Under the pieces are notes generated by a model. The model was not told where the DNA came from. It ran no database searches and saw only the letters and a program-made list of their open reading frames with translations. Below, one piece after another: positions 29,691-42,652 of a stretch of DNA of 64,000 nucleotides (positions are counted from its first letter, which is position 1; each line of letters starts with the position of its first letter). The position numbers and the translations under genes are program-made. This DNA is from Globisporangium splendens (taxonomy: Eukaryota > Oomycota > Peronosporomycetes > Pythiales > Pythiaceae). The stretch lies in assembly GCA_006386115.1 (NCBI GenBank), contig VFIW01000019.1:434001-498000 (forward strand), read 5' to 3'.

Positions 29691-32068
29691 TTAGGAAAGA
29701 ACAACGCGCGAAGACATTCGCATCCTGATCGATATATTAATCGAAGCGCATAGGTTTCGTGGACAATCAAGTCTCGTTAGCTGTGTGACGGCAGGCGCAA
29801 ACACGTTCACGGCTTCAGCGAACCGCGCGCCGCGCACACTCAAGCGAGCCAATTGCGCTGTCAACGCATTCGCGAGCGACCGGTAGGCGTCGCCGCGGTA
29901 CTGGAGGTTCTCGTACTGCTCACACAGGCGTACGAGCGTGTCGCACTCGGCAAGCCGCTGCTCAATGTCGAGGGACGAGTCCGGGGACTCGTACGTGCTC
30001 ACGATGTGGCGCTGCGCGATGATTTGCTGTTTCTTGTCGCTGAGTTCGATGGCGAGCGCGCGTTGGCGCGGAAAAATGTGGAGCGGGTTGTTCTCCTTGA
30101 TGTCCAGGAGCTCCTTGAATTCGCCCTTCTGGTCTGTGATCCGGAGCTCCTTCATGGCGATGCCGAGTCCAGAGTATGCCATCATCTGGTCGGTTTTGCT
30201 CTGCAGCACGCTCGCGATCTCGAGTGCCTCGCGCCAGAGCGGAATAGCTTCGTGGTACCGCTGGGTCGAGTTGTACACGAGCGCTAGATTGCGCATGGCG
30301 CGCAGCTGTGCGTGGATATCTTCGTGCTTGAGCGTCATCTCCAGGTCGCATTGATGCGATTCCTCGGCGAGCTCGAATTTGCCTTCAACGAGTTGTGTGC
30401 AACCCATGTAGCTGAGAAGAAAGCCCTGGATCTTGACCAGTTCAGTAGCCTGACTCGCTTATATGCTGGTGGTCTTGGTCGTAGCGGTCATCGGCGATCC
30501 AGTCTTGTCTCCATGTTGCTCTGGGTACAAGATTTCCTGCAGCCGCTGCAGTGCGATCGAGAATTCGGCCTCCGCTGTGTGGAACTCGCCAGCGTAATAC
30601 TCGGCTTCGCCACGGCAGCCGTGCGCAAGAGCTTGGAGCACGTGATCTTGTCTTGGGAGCACGCCCGCGAGGGTCTCGGTTTGCAGAAAGCAGTCTTTGG
30701 CCGTCGTAAGCGCCGGTCCCGGAATCGATTTCTTGGGCGAGGAATGCCGAACAGTGTTGCTTCCGTTGCTGTCCTCCACCTTGCCGGCTGCATTGTCTTC
30801 CCCGGATCCGAGAGCTGATGGTGATCGTCGCAAGACGCTGTTGTCCAGGGTCCGACTGCTCTGCGGTAGCTTGACGTTGATCTCCAATCCGGAGAGCACG
30901 AGTCCAATATGATACTTCACTACAGCTTGATGATGGAAATCCTGAATCTCGTTGGTCGCTCGAAACGCAGTGAGAAGGTGATGCAGCGCGGTCGAAAACT
31001 CGCGCCGCTCAAAGCAAAGAAGCGCGAGGTTGTTGTGGGCTCGAGACTGCAGCGTGCTGTCCTGGATCTCGTCGGCGAGTTGCGCGGGCTGTTTGGCGAA
31101 TTCCATTGCTTGCTCGTCTTCGCCCTTGCCCTTCCAACAACTTGAGAGCACTGTGTGGGAACCAGGGAGCGCAGAATAATCAATAATGGGCTGTGGACAA
31201 GGAACAAGCATGCATGGAAACACGGGCACCACGTACAACTGAGAGCTATGATTTTTGCGCGGATGGTGTCGACTCCGTCTTCTTCCTCTTTACCCTCGCT
31301 TGTGAGGTTCACTTCAACCACCGATGACGCTGCGTGGATCGCGTCGCCAATGTTGCCTTTGGTATGAAGAAAGAGCGCGTAGTTGACCGTTAGGACTTCT
31401 TCGAGCTGGTTGTGTGACGATGCCACTGAGGCGCCATTGCCGTCGCCAGATGATGACTCGGCGTGGTCCAACTGCTCCCACTTGGGAGCTCGACTGAGCT
31501 TTTTCGCATCCAAGAGATACCCCATCGCTTGTGCGTGGTCCCCAGCACCAAAGTACATGGTCGAGAGGTTGTTGAGCACATTCTCCTTAAGCGAGCGTTC
31601 GGTCGGGCTTAGAAGCGAAGCCGCGTCTATGGGCAGTTGATTTGGTGGTGGTGACTCGCCTGGCATCGTTTTGGAGGCTGTCAGTGCAGCACTGGCTGGC
31701 GGTCGAGAGTCGTTGCCTGAGCTCTTCATCTTTGTCTCACGAGCATTGAGCCAATCCAGCACTTTGTGGTAGTACGCCGTCGCGAGCTTGTACTCTTGAT
31801 ACTGACCACAAAGATTCGCGATCTCGCGGTGCAAGCGCATGATCTGGTGCTGTAGTCGTTTTTCAGTCGTCGCCTTGTTCCCATTGCTGCTACCAGTACT
31901 GCTGTTAGTGCTATCGTCGAGGAGAGTGGAAAAAGATGGTGTTGGAGAAGGCGCTATGGTGGTGGAGGATGCACTGAGAGTAGCCTCGAGCGCCTTCAGC
32001 TCGGCATCGAGGCTGTCGAATCGCTCTTGAAAGAGCTGCTGGTGCTGCAAAATGCGACTTTTCTCCAT
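29691..32068 (-). CDS. Tetratricopeptide-repeat protein, three exons
   Basis: Exons: 32068-31237, 31150-30529, 30453-29691. The introns are 86 bp (GTACGT...CACAG) and 75 bp (GTACCC...GCGAG); the exons sum to 2217 bp, 738 residues. The protein starts with a coiled-coil-like helix (MEKSRILQHQQLFQERF), a Ser-rich linker and then many TPR-like helix pairs: NNLSTMYFGAGDHAQAM, NNLALLCFERREFSTAL, GEAEYYAGEFHTAEAEF, RNLALVYNSTQRYHEAI. TPR arrays act as protein-binding scaffolds. Rapsyn- or TTC29-like ciliary proteins are possible relatives, but the family is not certain. The second intron acceptor was chosen because it removes an in-frame TAA and restores a repeat. Confidence 0.8.
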
Positions 32069-33174
32069 CGCTCTCGAGTGGAAAATATACGCAGGCAAAA
32101 TGGGCTCGCACGACGTCCGTTTCAAAAGCAACAAGAAGATGAAGCAAGCTTTTTTTAAGCTTTAGGGAACAATCAATTGCTGATACGTCCGTCAATAACT
32201 CATTAGTGCCATCGCAGTCGCTATCACTGCAAGAAATTTCATCGTTTGATACTCCGCCTAGATGCATGCAGATGTTGCCCCCACACTTGAGTGTTGCTTT
32301 CATACAGGTTTCCTCAGAAGCTCTGCATCTGCCGTACAATTACTTCACCTCACCAGCCATGATACACCACCGAAAAGGAGTCCCTTTTAAAGTTTGACAG
32401 GAAGTCCATCGGATCAGCTGATGTGCGGTCAAAAAAGCCAAAGCTGAGTCAGGTTTGGCACTCGGCATGGAATCTAACTGGCTGGTGGAGACTCCCTTAA
32501 TGTGTGCAATTGGAGACACGAAGGATGCGAAATCGTGTTTTTGTGTATCTCTGGATCTTCCTCGCGAGCGCGTCAAACAAACTCCCGTCCTTCCCTCTTT
32601 GCATGAAACAGAAAATGTGCCGCATGGTGTGACCTTCAGACACCGAAGTCTGCCATAATGGCAAGCTCTGGTGACTACAAAGGCGACAAGAGGAAAGAAA
32701 CCCCATGGTCCACAGCGTTGCTCTCCTGAGTAGGGCGAGCACGACGGGCGACGCTGTCTGTCCACTGGAGGAAGCTCTTCCGTCGCATCTGCTCTCGAAA
32801 GTTCGAGGCCACCGCCTTTTGCATCAGGACTGTGGTTGAAGCTTGTCCTTTGTGCGTTGCAGAGAAAGGATGAAAAGAAGCCCCGACTCAGCTGATATAC
32901 CAGAAGCCTGCATAACTACATATATGATATCATAACAATATTAGGTGATGGTGCTTTTTCTATACATGTTCTCTCAACATCTCAACATCTCAACATCGTA
33001 CTCTGTAAATGAATATTCCAGGCAAACAAGCCAGTGATCTGCTCGCGCAAATGGAGGGGATTCTTGAGATGAGCCCATCAAATGCACTGCGGAAAGCTGA
33101 AGTTGCCATCTTTGTGCACAAAAAGACACCAATCAGGTCGCATCTTCCGCAAAAGGAGACCGAGGTGACCAGCA
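32069..33174. other. Intergenic, no supported gene
   Basis: This lies between the TPR gene start and the conserved upstream block of the transporter. No domain-bearing frame or RNA gene was seen. Confidence 0.4.
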
Positions 33175-33600
33175 TTTTTGCGGTGACGAGACTGACGAGC
33201 GAGTTGGAGCTCCTTGATTTATTTCTGAATTTCCAGTGCTGGCGGACTCATTCCGGACTCTCTCGTTCCCCAGGAAGAGAAAGAGAGCAGCCGAGACTCT
33301 CTCAGAACCGCTGAATGGACCGTTTTCTGTGCGCCGTCTGTCACGTCCAGACTCTCGCCTTTCTCTACGTCTTTGGAGTTTCCTGTTGTTTGTCTGTTTC
33401 AAATGTGTGAGATTCCGTGACGCTACCTACACTTTTCTATCATGTCGTTGTTTTCACTGCACACCATGTGCGCACCTGAGCCAGAGAGGGGCGAAATAAA
33501 TCAAGTTGAGAAGGAGCTTATCGCACGCCGACAGAGCAATGACTGTGGTAAGTTCAAGTTGCCCTAGGTTCAACATGGCCACACACAATGGCACCTCTGA
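33175..33600 (+). promoter_or_regulatory. Upstream block conserved between transporter copies (copy C side)
   Basis: This is the counterpart of 24880-25330. The ordered blocks are at about 33214-33234 (TTGATTTATTTCTGAATTTCC), 33338-33355 (CTGTCACGTCCAGACTCT) and 33493-33511 (GAAATAAATCAAGTTGAGA). They sit 100-490 bp upstream of the ATG. Confidence 0.6.
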
Positions 33601-33644
33601 GCTTCGGTGCGTCCTCGGCTGAACTTTACCAGCAGTCCCCAAGA

Positions 33645-33660
33645 GCTCATTCCTGAATTT
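33645..33660 (+). promoter_or_regulatory. Oomycete-type initiator of transporter copy C
   Basis: GCTCATTCCTGAATTT, 39 bp before the ATG at 33699, identical to the element of copy B. The match to the oomycete Inr consensus suggests transcription starts here. Confidence 0.7.
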
Positions 33661-33698
33661 CCTTCCCAGTTCTCAAGTCTCGATTCAAGTTCGACAAG

Positions 33699-35240
33699 AT
33701 GGCTGGAGGTGTGGTTGTGAACGTGAACAACAATTTGGACCATGACGCCCCCACGGAGGGCTCCAAGACGTACGCCATCATCGTGTGCGTCTTCGCGTCG
33801 CTCGGCGGTCTCTTCTTCGGTTATGATCAGGGTGTGACGAGTAGTGTGCTCATCATGAACTCGTTCCTCGAGGACTACTGCATCGGCTGGCACGGATTCA
33901 CGCACGAGGACTGCATCAAGAGCGCGTCGGATTTGCCAAGTCAGTGGACGGACTTCACGCTCTGGTACAATATGGCGTACAACATTGGTTGCATCTTCGG
34001 TGCCCTGCTCGGTGGTATCGTCGCAGACAAGCTCGGTCGTCGCTACACGATCTTCACGGCTGGCGTGCTCTTCGTCATCGGCACATGCTGGGTGTCGTTC
34101 AACCCGGCGCACAAGCACGGTCTCATGTACATGGCGCGTATCGTCCAGGGCGTGGGTGTCGGCAACTCGTCGTTCTCGCTGCCGCTGTTCGGTGCTGAGA
34201 TGGCGCCAAAGGAGTTCCGCGGTTTCTTTGCTGGTTTCATGCAGATGACGGTCGTGATCGGTCTCTTCCTTGCCAACTGTGTCAACATTGGTGTCGAGCA
34301 CGTGGACGAAGGCTGGCGTATCACCAACGCCGTGGCCATGGCTCCTCCAATCATTGTCATCTGCGGTATCTTCTTCGTGCCAGAGAGCCCTCGTTGGTTG
34401 TTGCAGCACAAGGGCAAAGAACAAGCAATGGCCAGTCTCAAGAAGCTTCGTCAGACCGAGAACGTGCACGTCGAGTTCGAATTGATTGCCGCCCAGCTCG
34501 CTGAAGAAGGCACGGAGACGAGCTACATGGATCTCCTCGAGCCATCCATCTTGAAGCGTGTGATCATTGCGATGTTGCTCCAGGTGCTGCAGCAGGCGAC
34601 CGGCATCAACCCGATTTTCTCGTACGGTGGTCTGATCTTCAAGGATGTGACGAACGCCGGTGCGGAGTCTGTACTTATGCTTTCGGGCGTCAACTTCATC
34701 AGTACGATCCCAGCGATGCGATGGGTCGACACCACGGGTCGCCGTCAGTTGTTGTTGCTCGGTGCCGTCGGTATGGTGCTCGGTCACTTGCTGTCTGCCA
34801 TTGTGTTCACGGCGAGTTGTGATGGTAACGTCGATGATGCTGGCTGTCCCAAGGGTGCTGGTTGGGTCATCGTGGTCGGCACGGCGTTCTTCGTGTTCAA
34901 CTTTGCCATCTCGTGGGGTCCAGTGTGCTGGATCTACCCAGCCGAGATCTTCCCGATGAAGGTTCGCGCTAAAGCCGTGTCGCTCTCGACCATGGCCAAC
35001 TGGCTCATGGGTGTGGCCATGACGTACGTCGTGAAGCTCTTCCCGCACTTGAACATCAACGGCGTGTTCTTCTTGTTCGCCGGTACCTGTTTGATCTCGG
35101 GCACGTTCGTGTACTTCTTCTGTCCTGAGACGAAGGGAATCTTGCTCGAGGACATCGAGTACTTGTTCCACAAGGGCAGCAAGAAGCCGGGCATGTCCCC
35201 ACAGTACGTCGAAGTGGAGACGCCAGTCCAACAAGTCTAA
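33699..35240 (+). CDS. MFS sugar transporter (full length, copy C)
   Basis: A 513-aa protein inverted relative to copy B. By eye, bases 33699-35044 show no difference from copy B. The last 200 bp differ at several places (LFPHLN versus LFPDLN, TCLISGTF versus TCCISGAF, final QQV). The same motifs are present: GYDQG, DKLGRR, PESPRW, DTTGRR, PETKG. The role is proton-linked hexose uptake at the plasma membrane. Homology to copy B also covers about 100 bp after the stop. Confidence 0.95.
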   Translation: MAGGVVVNVNNNLDHDAPTEGSKTYAIIVCVFASLGGLFFGYDQGVTSSVLIMNSFLEDYCIGWHGFTHEDCIKSASDLPSQWTDFTLWYNMAYNIGCIFGALLGGIVADKLGRRYTIFTAGVLFVIGTCWVSFNPAHKHGLMYMARIVQGVGVGNSSFSLPLFGAEMAPKEFRGFFAGFMQMTVVIGLFLANCVNIGVEHVDEGWRITNAVAMAPPIIVICGIFFVPESPRWLLQHKGKEQAMASLKKLRQTENVHVEFELIAAQLAEEGTETSYMDLLEPSILKRVIIAMLLQVLQQATGINPIFSYGGLIFKDVTNAGAESVLMLSGVNFISTIPAMRWVDTTGRRQLLLLGAVGMVLGHLLSAIVFTASCDGNVDDAGCPKGAGWVIVVGTAFFVFNFAISWGPVCWIYPAEIFPMKVRAKAVSLSTMANWLMGVAMTYVVKLFPHLNINGVFFLFAGTCLISGTFVYFFCPETKGILLEDIEYLFHKGSKKPGMSPQYVEVETPVQQV

Positions 35241-35700
35241 ATCGTTATTATCCGACTACTACGTGCTACATTAGTAGTAAGTTTGATGCATATTGTTGTG
35301 GTCGTAAGCAGCAAACGATTGCAGCTGAGATCTAAGGGCACCAACAACAATGTAGCCATGTTTCCAATACCTGTTGTATCTGATCTCCAACGTGTCATAA
35401 AGGGGTTGCACGTCAAGAGAAAGTACGATAACCCATGAGTTCGTCTTTCATGCATGAAGGGGTCGATTTGCTGATTCACCCCTATTTGCGAGCTTGGCAG
35501 TCACCCCAAATAGTGCGCTCTTTTGTGGAACCGTCGTGCAACGCCGGACACGAAAGGACGCAGATCCACGAGCGCCTTCCGGCATTGGCGAAAGCGCTCC
35601 CTCTTGCTTAAAGCAGCGCCTCAGTGAAGCAGAAAGCGCTTTCCTGGTTGCCATGTGATTCCAGCACTCGCAGCTGCCGACCAACCACCACACAAAGCTC
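35241..35700. other. Region between transporter and IFT80; probably holds the IFT80 first exon
   Basis: The first part resembles the flank downstream of copy B (GTAAGCAGCAAACG). The IFT80 frame is open back to a TGA at about 35658 but has no ATG there. A short upstream exon is expected, with CACTCGCAG near 35675 a possible acceptor. I could not place the first exon. Confidence 0.4.
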
Positions 35701-37950
35701 GTGAGCGCGTGCTGCTGGACGTCCGAGAACGACGCGATCATGTGCAGCGATGACAACACGATCGTGCGCTGGCGCATGGATGGCGAGGTGAGCGGCAAGG
35801 TCGCGAGCATGGAAGCCTTCGTGACAGCCATCGACTGGGTGCCCTCGGTCGGCAAGCAGGCGGCCGACACGTTCGCCGTCTCGTGCACAGATGGGACGTT
35901 CCGCTTGATGTCGAAGACTGGGCGAGAAGAGAAGAAAGTGCAAGCGTGTGACGGTGCCGTGATCGTGTTAAAGCGGAACTATGACGGCACGGCGCTTGTC
36001 GCTGCTGGGGAAGACGGCACGATCAAGGCTTGGTCGCGCAGTGGGAACCTGCGATCGACGCTGGCGTCCACGGGGCGATCCATTTACGCCGTGTGCTGGG
36101 GTCCAGATAACGACCAGCTTCTGTTCACAAACGGTGTGAATCTCGTGATCAAGACCGTCCAGATCGGGCGCAAAGATATCCTCTGGAAAGCGCACGACGG
36201 CGCCATTCTCTGCATCGACTGGAATCCGATCAACAACCGCATTATCTCTGGCGGCGAAGACCGGATCTTCCGCGTGTGGGACGCATTTGGACGCCAATTG
36301 TACCCGAGTCCAGCAGGCGAGCACGTGATCACCTCGATCGCATGGTACCCAAATGGTGGCACGTTCGCAGTCGGGTCGTACAACATGCTTCGTCTTTGTG
36401 ATAAGACTGGATGGTCATATTGCCGAGAGAGACCAAAGTGCGGCTCGCTAATGGACATCGCGTGGGCTTCTGACAGCACGCAGCTTGTCGCTACGGGTGG
36501 CAACGGCGCCACGGTATTTGCGCAGGTCATTGAGCGCGTGCTGACGTGGAACAAGATCGAGATCAAGCTCGTGGACCCACGCAAGATCCATGTGCATGAC
36601 GTGATGAACGAGACCCTCGAAGAGATCGACTTTGTGCGCGACCGCGTGATCGAAATGTCGTTCGGGTTTGGCTTCTTGATCGTGTGTACGGCAACGCAGT
36701 GCTTCATCTACAACTCGCAGAACTGGAACACGCCTCATATCTTTGATCTTCGAGCGACGGTCAACCTGATCATCCAAAGCGAATGTCACTTCATCACAGT
36801 CGACAATTTCAACGGCATCCAAGTGTACTCGTACGAAGGCAAGTCCATCAGCAGCCCCAAATTCCCTGGCATGCACGTGCAATTCCTGAACAGCATGACC
36901 ATTTCGCTAAGCACCGACACGCTGTCCATTCTGGATCATTCCGACCGAAAAACGATTCGATCGTTTGACATCAACACCGGCAAGCAGCTGCCGATCGCGC
37001 TGGTTCATTCACTCGAGATCTACGAACTCGCGCTGAGTCATTACGGTCCCACGGAAGACCGCAAGCTCTTCTTCATTGATCGGAACCGCGATCTGTACAT
37101 TGCGTGGTTGTCGTCGAAAGGGAGCTACAAGCTCCAGGCACAAGTGGACTCGGCGGCATGGAACAATTCGTCCGAGATTCTGATCGCGATCGCCGATTCC
37201 AAACTGATGACATGGATGTACCCGAACATGGTGTACGTTGATTGCACGTTGCTGAACGATGTCATTGATTCGCGAGATGGGGCAGACTTCCTGAAACTGT
37301 CCTCGATCACGACGTTTGTCGGGTCCAACGTGACTGTGCGGCGCGCCGATGGGACGATCTTGGCAGCGAGCATCACTCCATACCCGTCTCTCTTGTACGA
37401 ATTCATCAAGTCGCCCGACTGGGAAAAAGCTGTTCGGTTGTGCCGGTTCGTCAAGAGCAAGAACCTCTGGACGTGTCTTGCAGGGATGGCGCTGCACCGC
37501 CGTCACCTTGAAACTGCGGAGATCGCACTCGCAGCGATCGACTGTGTCGACAAGCTCTACTTTGTGCTCTATGTGAAAAACATCGTCTCCGAAGAGCGTC
37601 GCAATGCTGAACTCGCGCTCTACCCTGGCAACATCGAAGAAGCCGAATCGATTCTCCTGCAGGCGCACCCAAAGCCTCTCATCTACCGTGCGATCAAGAT
37701 GAACGTCCGACTTTTCCGCTGGGAGCGAGCACTCGATCTCGCAATCAAGCACACGACGGACGCTGGGACGCACGTGGACTTGGTGCTGGCGTACCGCGAA
37801 CGCTTCTTGGCGGCCAACAAACTGCAGGAGACAAACAAAAAGTTTCTGCAATACGCGAAACAGGTCACGATCGACTGGGAGACGATCTCGAAGAAAAAAG
37901 AGCTCGAGCGCGAAAAGGAGCAGCAGAGTGGTGCTAGACGACGAAAGTAG
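35701..37950 (+). CDS. IFT80: Intraflagellar transport protein IFT80
   Basis: 749 codons are recognised from GTG 35701. Residues align end to end with animal IFT80: HTKLVSA before the first blade, GEDGTIKAWS, KAHDGAILCIDWNP, LRLCDKTGWSY, NWNTPHIFDL, SSPKFPGM, FIDRNRDLYI, RRADGT, SPDWEKAVRLCRFVK and a helical C-terminus. IFT80 is a core subunit of the IFT-B complex that carries cargo into flagella, here presumably of zoospores. Two WD40 propellers precede the TPR-like helical tail. The exact start is unresolved: the first in-frame ATG is 35740, but homology begins before 35701, so a short spliced first exon is likely. Confidence 0.93.
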   Translation: MSACCWTSENDAIMCSDDNTIVRWRMDGEVSGKVASMEAFVTAIDWVPSVGKQAADTFAVSCTDGTFRLMSKTGREEKKVQACDGAVIVLKRNYDGTALVAAGEDGTIKAWSRSGNLRSTLASTGRSIYAVCWGPDNDQLLFTNGVNLVIKTVQIGRKDILWKAHDGAILCIDWNPINNRIISGGEDRIFRVWDAFGRQLYPSPAGEHVITSIAWYPNGGTFAVGSYNMLRLCDKTGWSYCRERPKCGSLMDIAWASDSTQLVATGGNGATVFAQVIERVLTWNKIEIKLVDPRKIHVHDVMNETLEEIDFVRDRVIEMSFGFGFLIVCTATQCFIYNSQNWNTPHIFDLRATVNLIIQSECHFITVDNFNGIQVYSYEGKSISSPKFPGMHVQFLNSMTISLSTDTLSILDHSDRKTIRSFDINTGKQLPIALVHSLEIYELALSHYGPTEDRKLFFIDRNRDLYIAWLSSKGSYKLQAQVDSAAWNNSSEILIAIADSKLMTWMYPNMVYVDCTLLNDVIDSRDGADFLKLSSITTFVGSNVTVRRADGTILAASITPYPSLLYEFIKSPDWEKAVRLCRFVKSKNLWTCLAGMALHRRHLETAEIALAAIDCVDKLYFVLYVKNIVSEERRNAELALYPGNIEEAESILLQAHPKPLIYRAIKMNVRLFRWERALDLAIKHTTDAGTHVDLVLAYRERFLAANKLQETNKKFLQYAKQVTIDWETISKKKELEREKEQQSGARRRK

Positions 37951-38307
37951 TGAGCTCAGCCAAAAAGAGTAAGTGCACATACAAAAAGAGCGAACACGCA
38001 AGCACAAACAAGATATGCACAACCCAGTAGGCAGGCGCCGGAAACGCACGGAAGTACTCACACAACCACCTTGATTTCTCTGTTTTCTTCGTCTCCCTGT
38101 TTGCAATGACTTTTTTTTCCTTTTTGCTTCTTTGTGTTGCCTTCTACTTGAATACCCGTTTTTCCGTATAAACAGCCTCGCATCGGTCGATCAGCAATTA
38201 CAGGACTCGGCAGTCGCTTCTTTCGGCGCAGGCGCCGCCGTCAGTTTAATATCGATCACTACAGCACATGCACACACACCAAGTTAGTATCCAAATGCCC
38301 TCACATT

Positions 38308-40155
<1,848 letters not shown>

Positions 40156-40803
40156 TGTAATGGGCTATAACCAGCCATTACATGAAGGTGGATCTGTCCC
40201 CAGATCTAGTGTGTCACACACCACCTTCAGCGTGCATTGTGGAGACACAAATAACAAAGGGATTACGGTAATACAGTCCCCACATGCACGTGTGACGTCA
40301 TTCGATGACGTCACGAGTGTTCTCTGTGCTGATCAGTGCAGATGTTGTTCTCATGTACTAATCAGTACTGAGCAATGACATCCATGTACTAATCAAGTAC
40401 TGAGTGATGGTTCCTGCTTGGGAAACTGGACTGGCGACGAGACCGACGTGTCTCTGCCACCTGAAGTGAGTGGCGCGAGCCAATCACTTTGCAGGGATTT
40501 TAAATAAGACTTGAAGTTCAAGCTTCTAGAAGATCCCGTAGGTTCAACCTCAGTGTACCCAAGGTTTTATATATCAGATTCATAGGTTTTATTGTGTATG
40601 TTTAGGTTTTAGTTATAAAACCTGTAGGAGCCCTTGGGGTTCATTTGTAAGTAGCGACAGGAACCATAACCTTTTCAATTCAGTTGCAAATTTTCCTCCA
40701 AATACTCAAGTCTTCTTCCTCCCTCCAAGTCGGGAGATTGCTTCCTCTGGCACAAGCGTGTGTGCCGTGTTTGAGGGACTGTTTGGAACAGCGCCCTCTT
40801 ACA
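40156..40803 (+). repeat. Probable solo LTR
   Basis: The segment starts TGTAATGGGC and ends CTCTTACA (TG...CA). It is flanked by TGTAC (40151-40155) and CGTAC (40804-40808), a possible 5-bp duplication with one change. It contains two TGACGTCA sites, a 31-bp tandem repeat and a TATAAAA box (near 40614). Its first 30 bases form a TGTAATGG...CCATTACA hairpin like the LTR at 43635-44057, which suggests a related family. It abuts the truncated reverse transcriptase on its right. No second LTR was found. Confidence 0.45.
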
Positions 40804-42652
40804 CGTACAGCTTGTGCTTCCGCATCAAGTCTAATAGCTGTCGGAGGTGCTCTTTGTGCACTTCCACATCGGATGCAGCATCCGATGCACGACTGTGTAT
40901 GAACACGTCGTCAAAATAGCTTGGTGCGAAGTCTCGCACCGGCCGTAATAGTTGCGCAACGCATCTATTGAACGTGGCGGGAGCATTTGTTAGCCCCTGT
41001 GGCATTACGAGCCACTCCCACAGCATCCCGCTCGGGGTGCTGACTGCTGTGAAAGGGATATCCTTTTCACGCATCAAGATTTGATAGAACCCATCTCTCA
41101 AATCGATCGTACTAAAGATAGCACTACCTTGCATGCTGTCAACGACGACATCTTTGCGAGGTATCGGCGTTTGCGCCGGGATTGTTGCCGCATTTAACTT
41201 GTTGAACGCATGCACGATCCTCCAACCTCCTGTGGCCTTTTTCACACAGAAGGTGGGGCTGCAGTGCGGAGAATTCGACTCGCGCACTTGGCCCGCTTTA
41301 CGACGAGCTTCAAAGAACTCGTCGATCACCTTGACTTGCTCTCGAGGCAGTGGCCATTGTCTCGTGACGCAGTACTTTGTTCCCGGCTTGAGATCAATCT
41401 CATGCCGAACTCCTTTGTCTGTCGGAAGACGACTGGGAACTTCTTCTGGGAATGCGTCTTCGTATTCCTTCAATAATCCGTAGAATGGACTGTTCTTCAG
41501 GGATTCCCATCCCTGAGCCTGAAATCGTTCCTTCTTCGTTGGCTCGTCGAGCACATCAGTGTCCATCACTGATGACGACGCAAGGAAACATTCATCGAGT
41601 GGGTGTCTCTGCACTGCCGACTCGGCATTGCTCGATTCCTGAGGAGCAATGTAACATATCTGCTCGAGGGTGCCTCGATGCAGTTCTTTCATGAACCGTT
41701 TCTGGCTCATGACGGGTAGCGTTACCACTTCCGAAGCGTCCTTCGGAGGGTCTTCTAACGCCATCTCATGAATATGAGATCCATCCTCATCAGTGACCAT
41801 GACACTGATGACTTCGCACGAGGAGCCTTGATCAGAGGTCTCCATTGGCGGTACCTTTCCTTCGTCATCGCTCTTCTGTACAGAGCGATGAGCAACCGAA
41901 GTCTGTCCTTTAGACTTTCGGGCGGCTTTGCCTTCGAACATCGCACTAAGGGGGCCATCGCACACCCTTGCATCATGTTCGCTAACCGACAGCGCGTTGC
42001 GCGCCGGCGGGCGGTTAGCCTTGTTCCGCTTCATAGCGGGGTAACTGATCGATTGTCGATTCCAATCGATGATCAGCTGATACTTCTTCAGCCATGGCAT
42101 TCCAAGGATGACATCGAACTTGTCATCTAAATCCAGCCAAATGAAGTCTCCTTCCATTTGGCGTCCATCATGCGTGACACGAAGCCGCGTCACGTGTTTC
42201 TCCGTCGTGACGGTGGCACCTGTTGCCAACCGCACGGTGATCTTCGACTCGGAGGAACGTGATTCCTCCGAAATTACTCTCGCTAGTGCACGAGCGACAT
42301 GCGATCGAACAAAGTTGTTTGACGCACCCGTGTCTAGCAGTGCCCGCAGAGGGGTCGTAAATCCCTCTACGGTTATCTCAAGTTGGATGAGCCGATCTCT
42401 CGGCTCCTCCGCAGTCGTGGTAGTCCAGCAGCGCGCGTCATGCACGCTGGGGGCTTGCGTCTCGTGCACCACGATCACACCAGACGCATATTCGCCAGTA
42501 GAGCGCCCCGCGTCTACTGGTGGTTGACGTTTTTTTATTCTTCGCGCGTTGGACGCGAAGAAGTCGTCCGATGTGTTTCTCGGACGCGGGGAGCGGGCTG
42601 CGCCGCTCGGCACTCGTATTGAAAGTGCCCCAGTTTCTGGCAGCGGTGGCAA
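40804..42652 (-). pseudogene. Gypsy pol fragment: protease and N-terminal reverse transcriptase
   Basis: On the minus strand a frame with no good ATG overlaps the end of gag in another frame (42535-42652), the usual layout for frameshifted Pol. It contains an aspartic protease with LLDTGASNNFV and a reverse transcriptase with the YFDD catalytic motif. It ends abruptly at KHKLYV, exactly where the probable LTR at 40156-40803 begins. The rest of RT, RNase H and integrase are missing, so the element is dead. Confidence 0.88.

Noticed and set aside
37009..38106. 365-codon frame antisense to IFT80
   Set aside because: A shadow of the IFT80 coding strand; no domain.
40159..40185. TGTAATGGGCTATAACCAGCCATTACA as a stand-alone terminator hairpin
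   Set aside because: It is better explained as the start of an LTR because it matches the start of the LTR at 44057.
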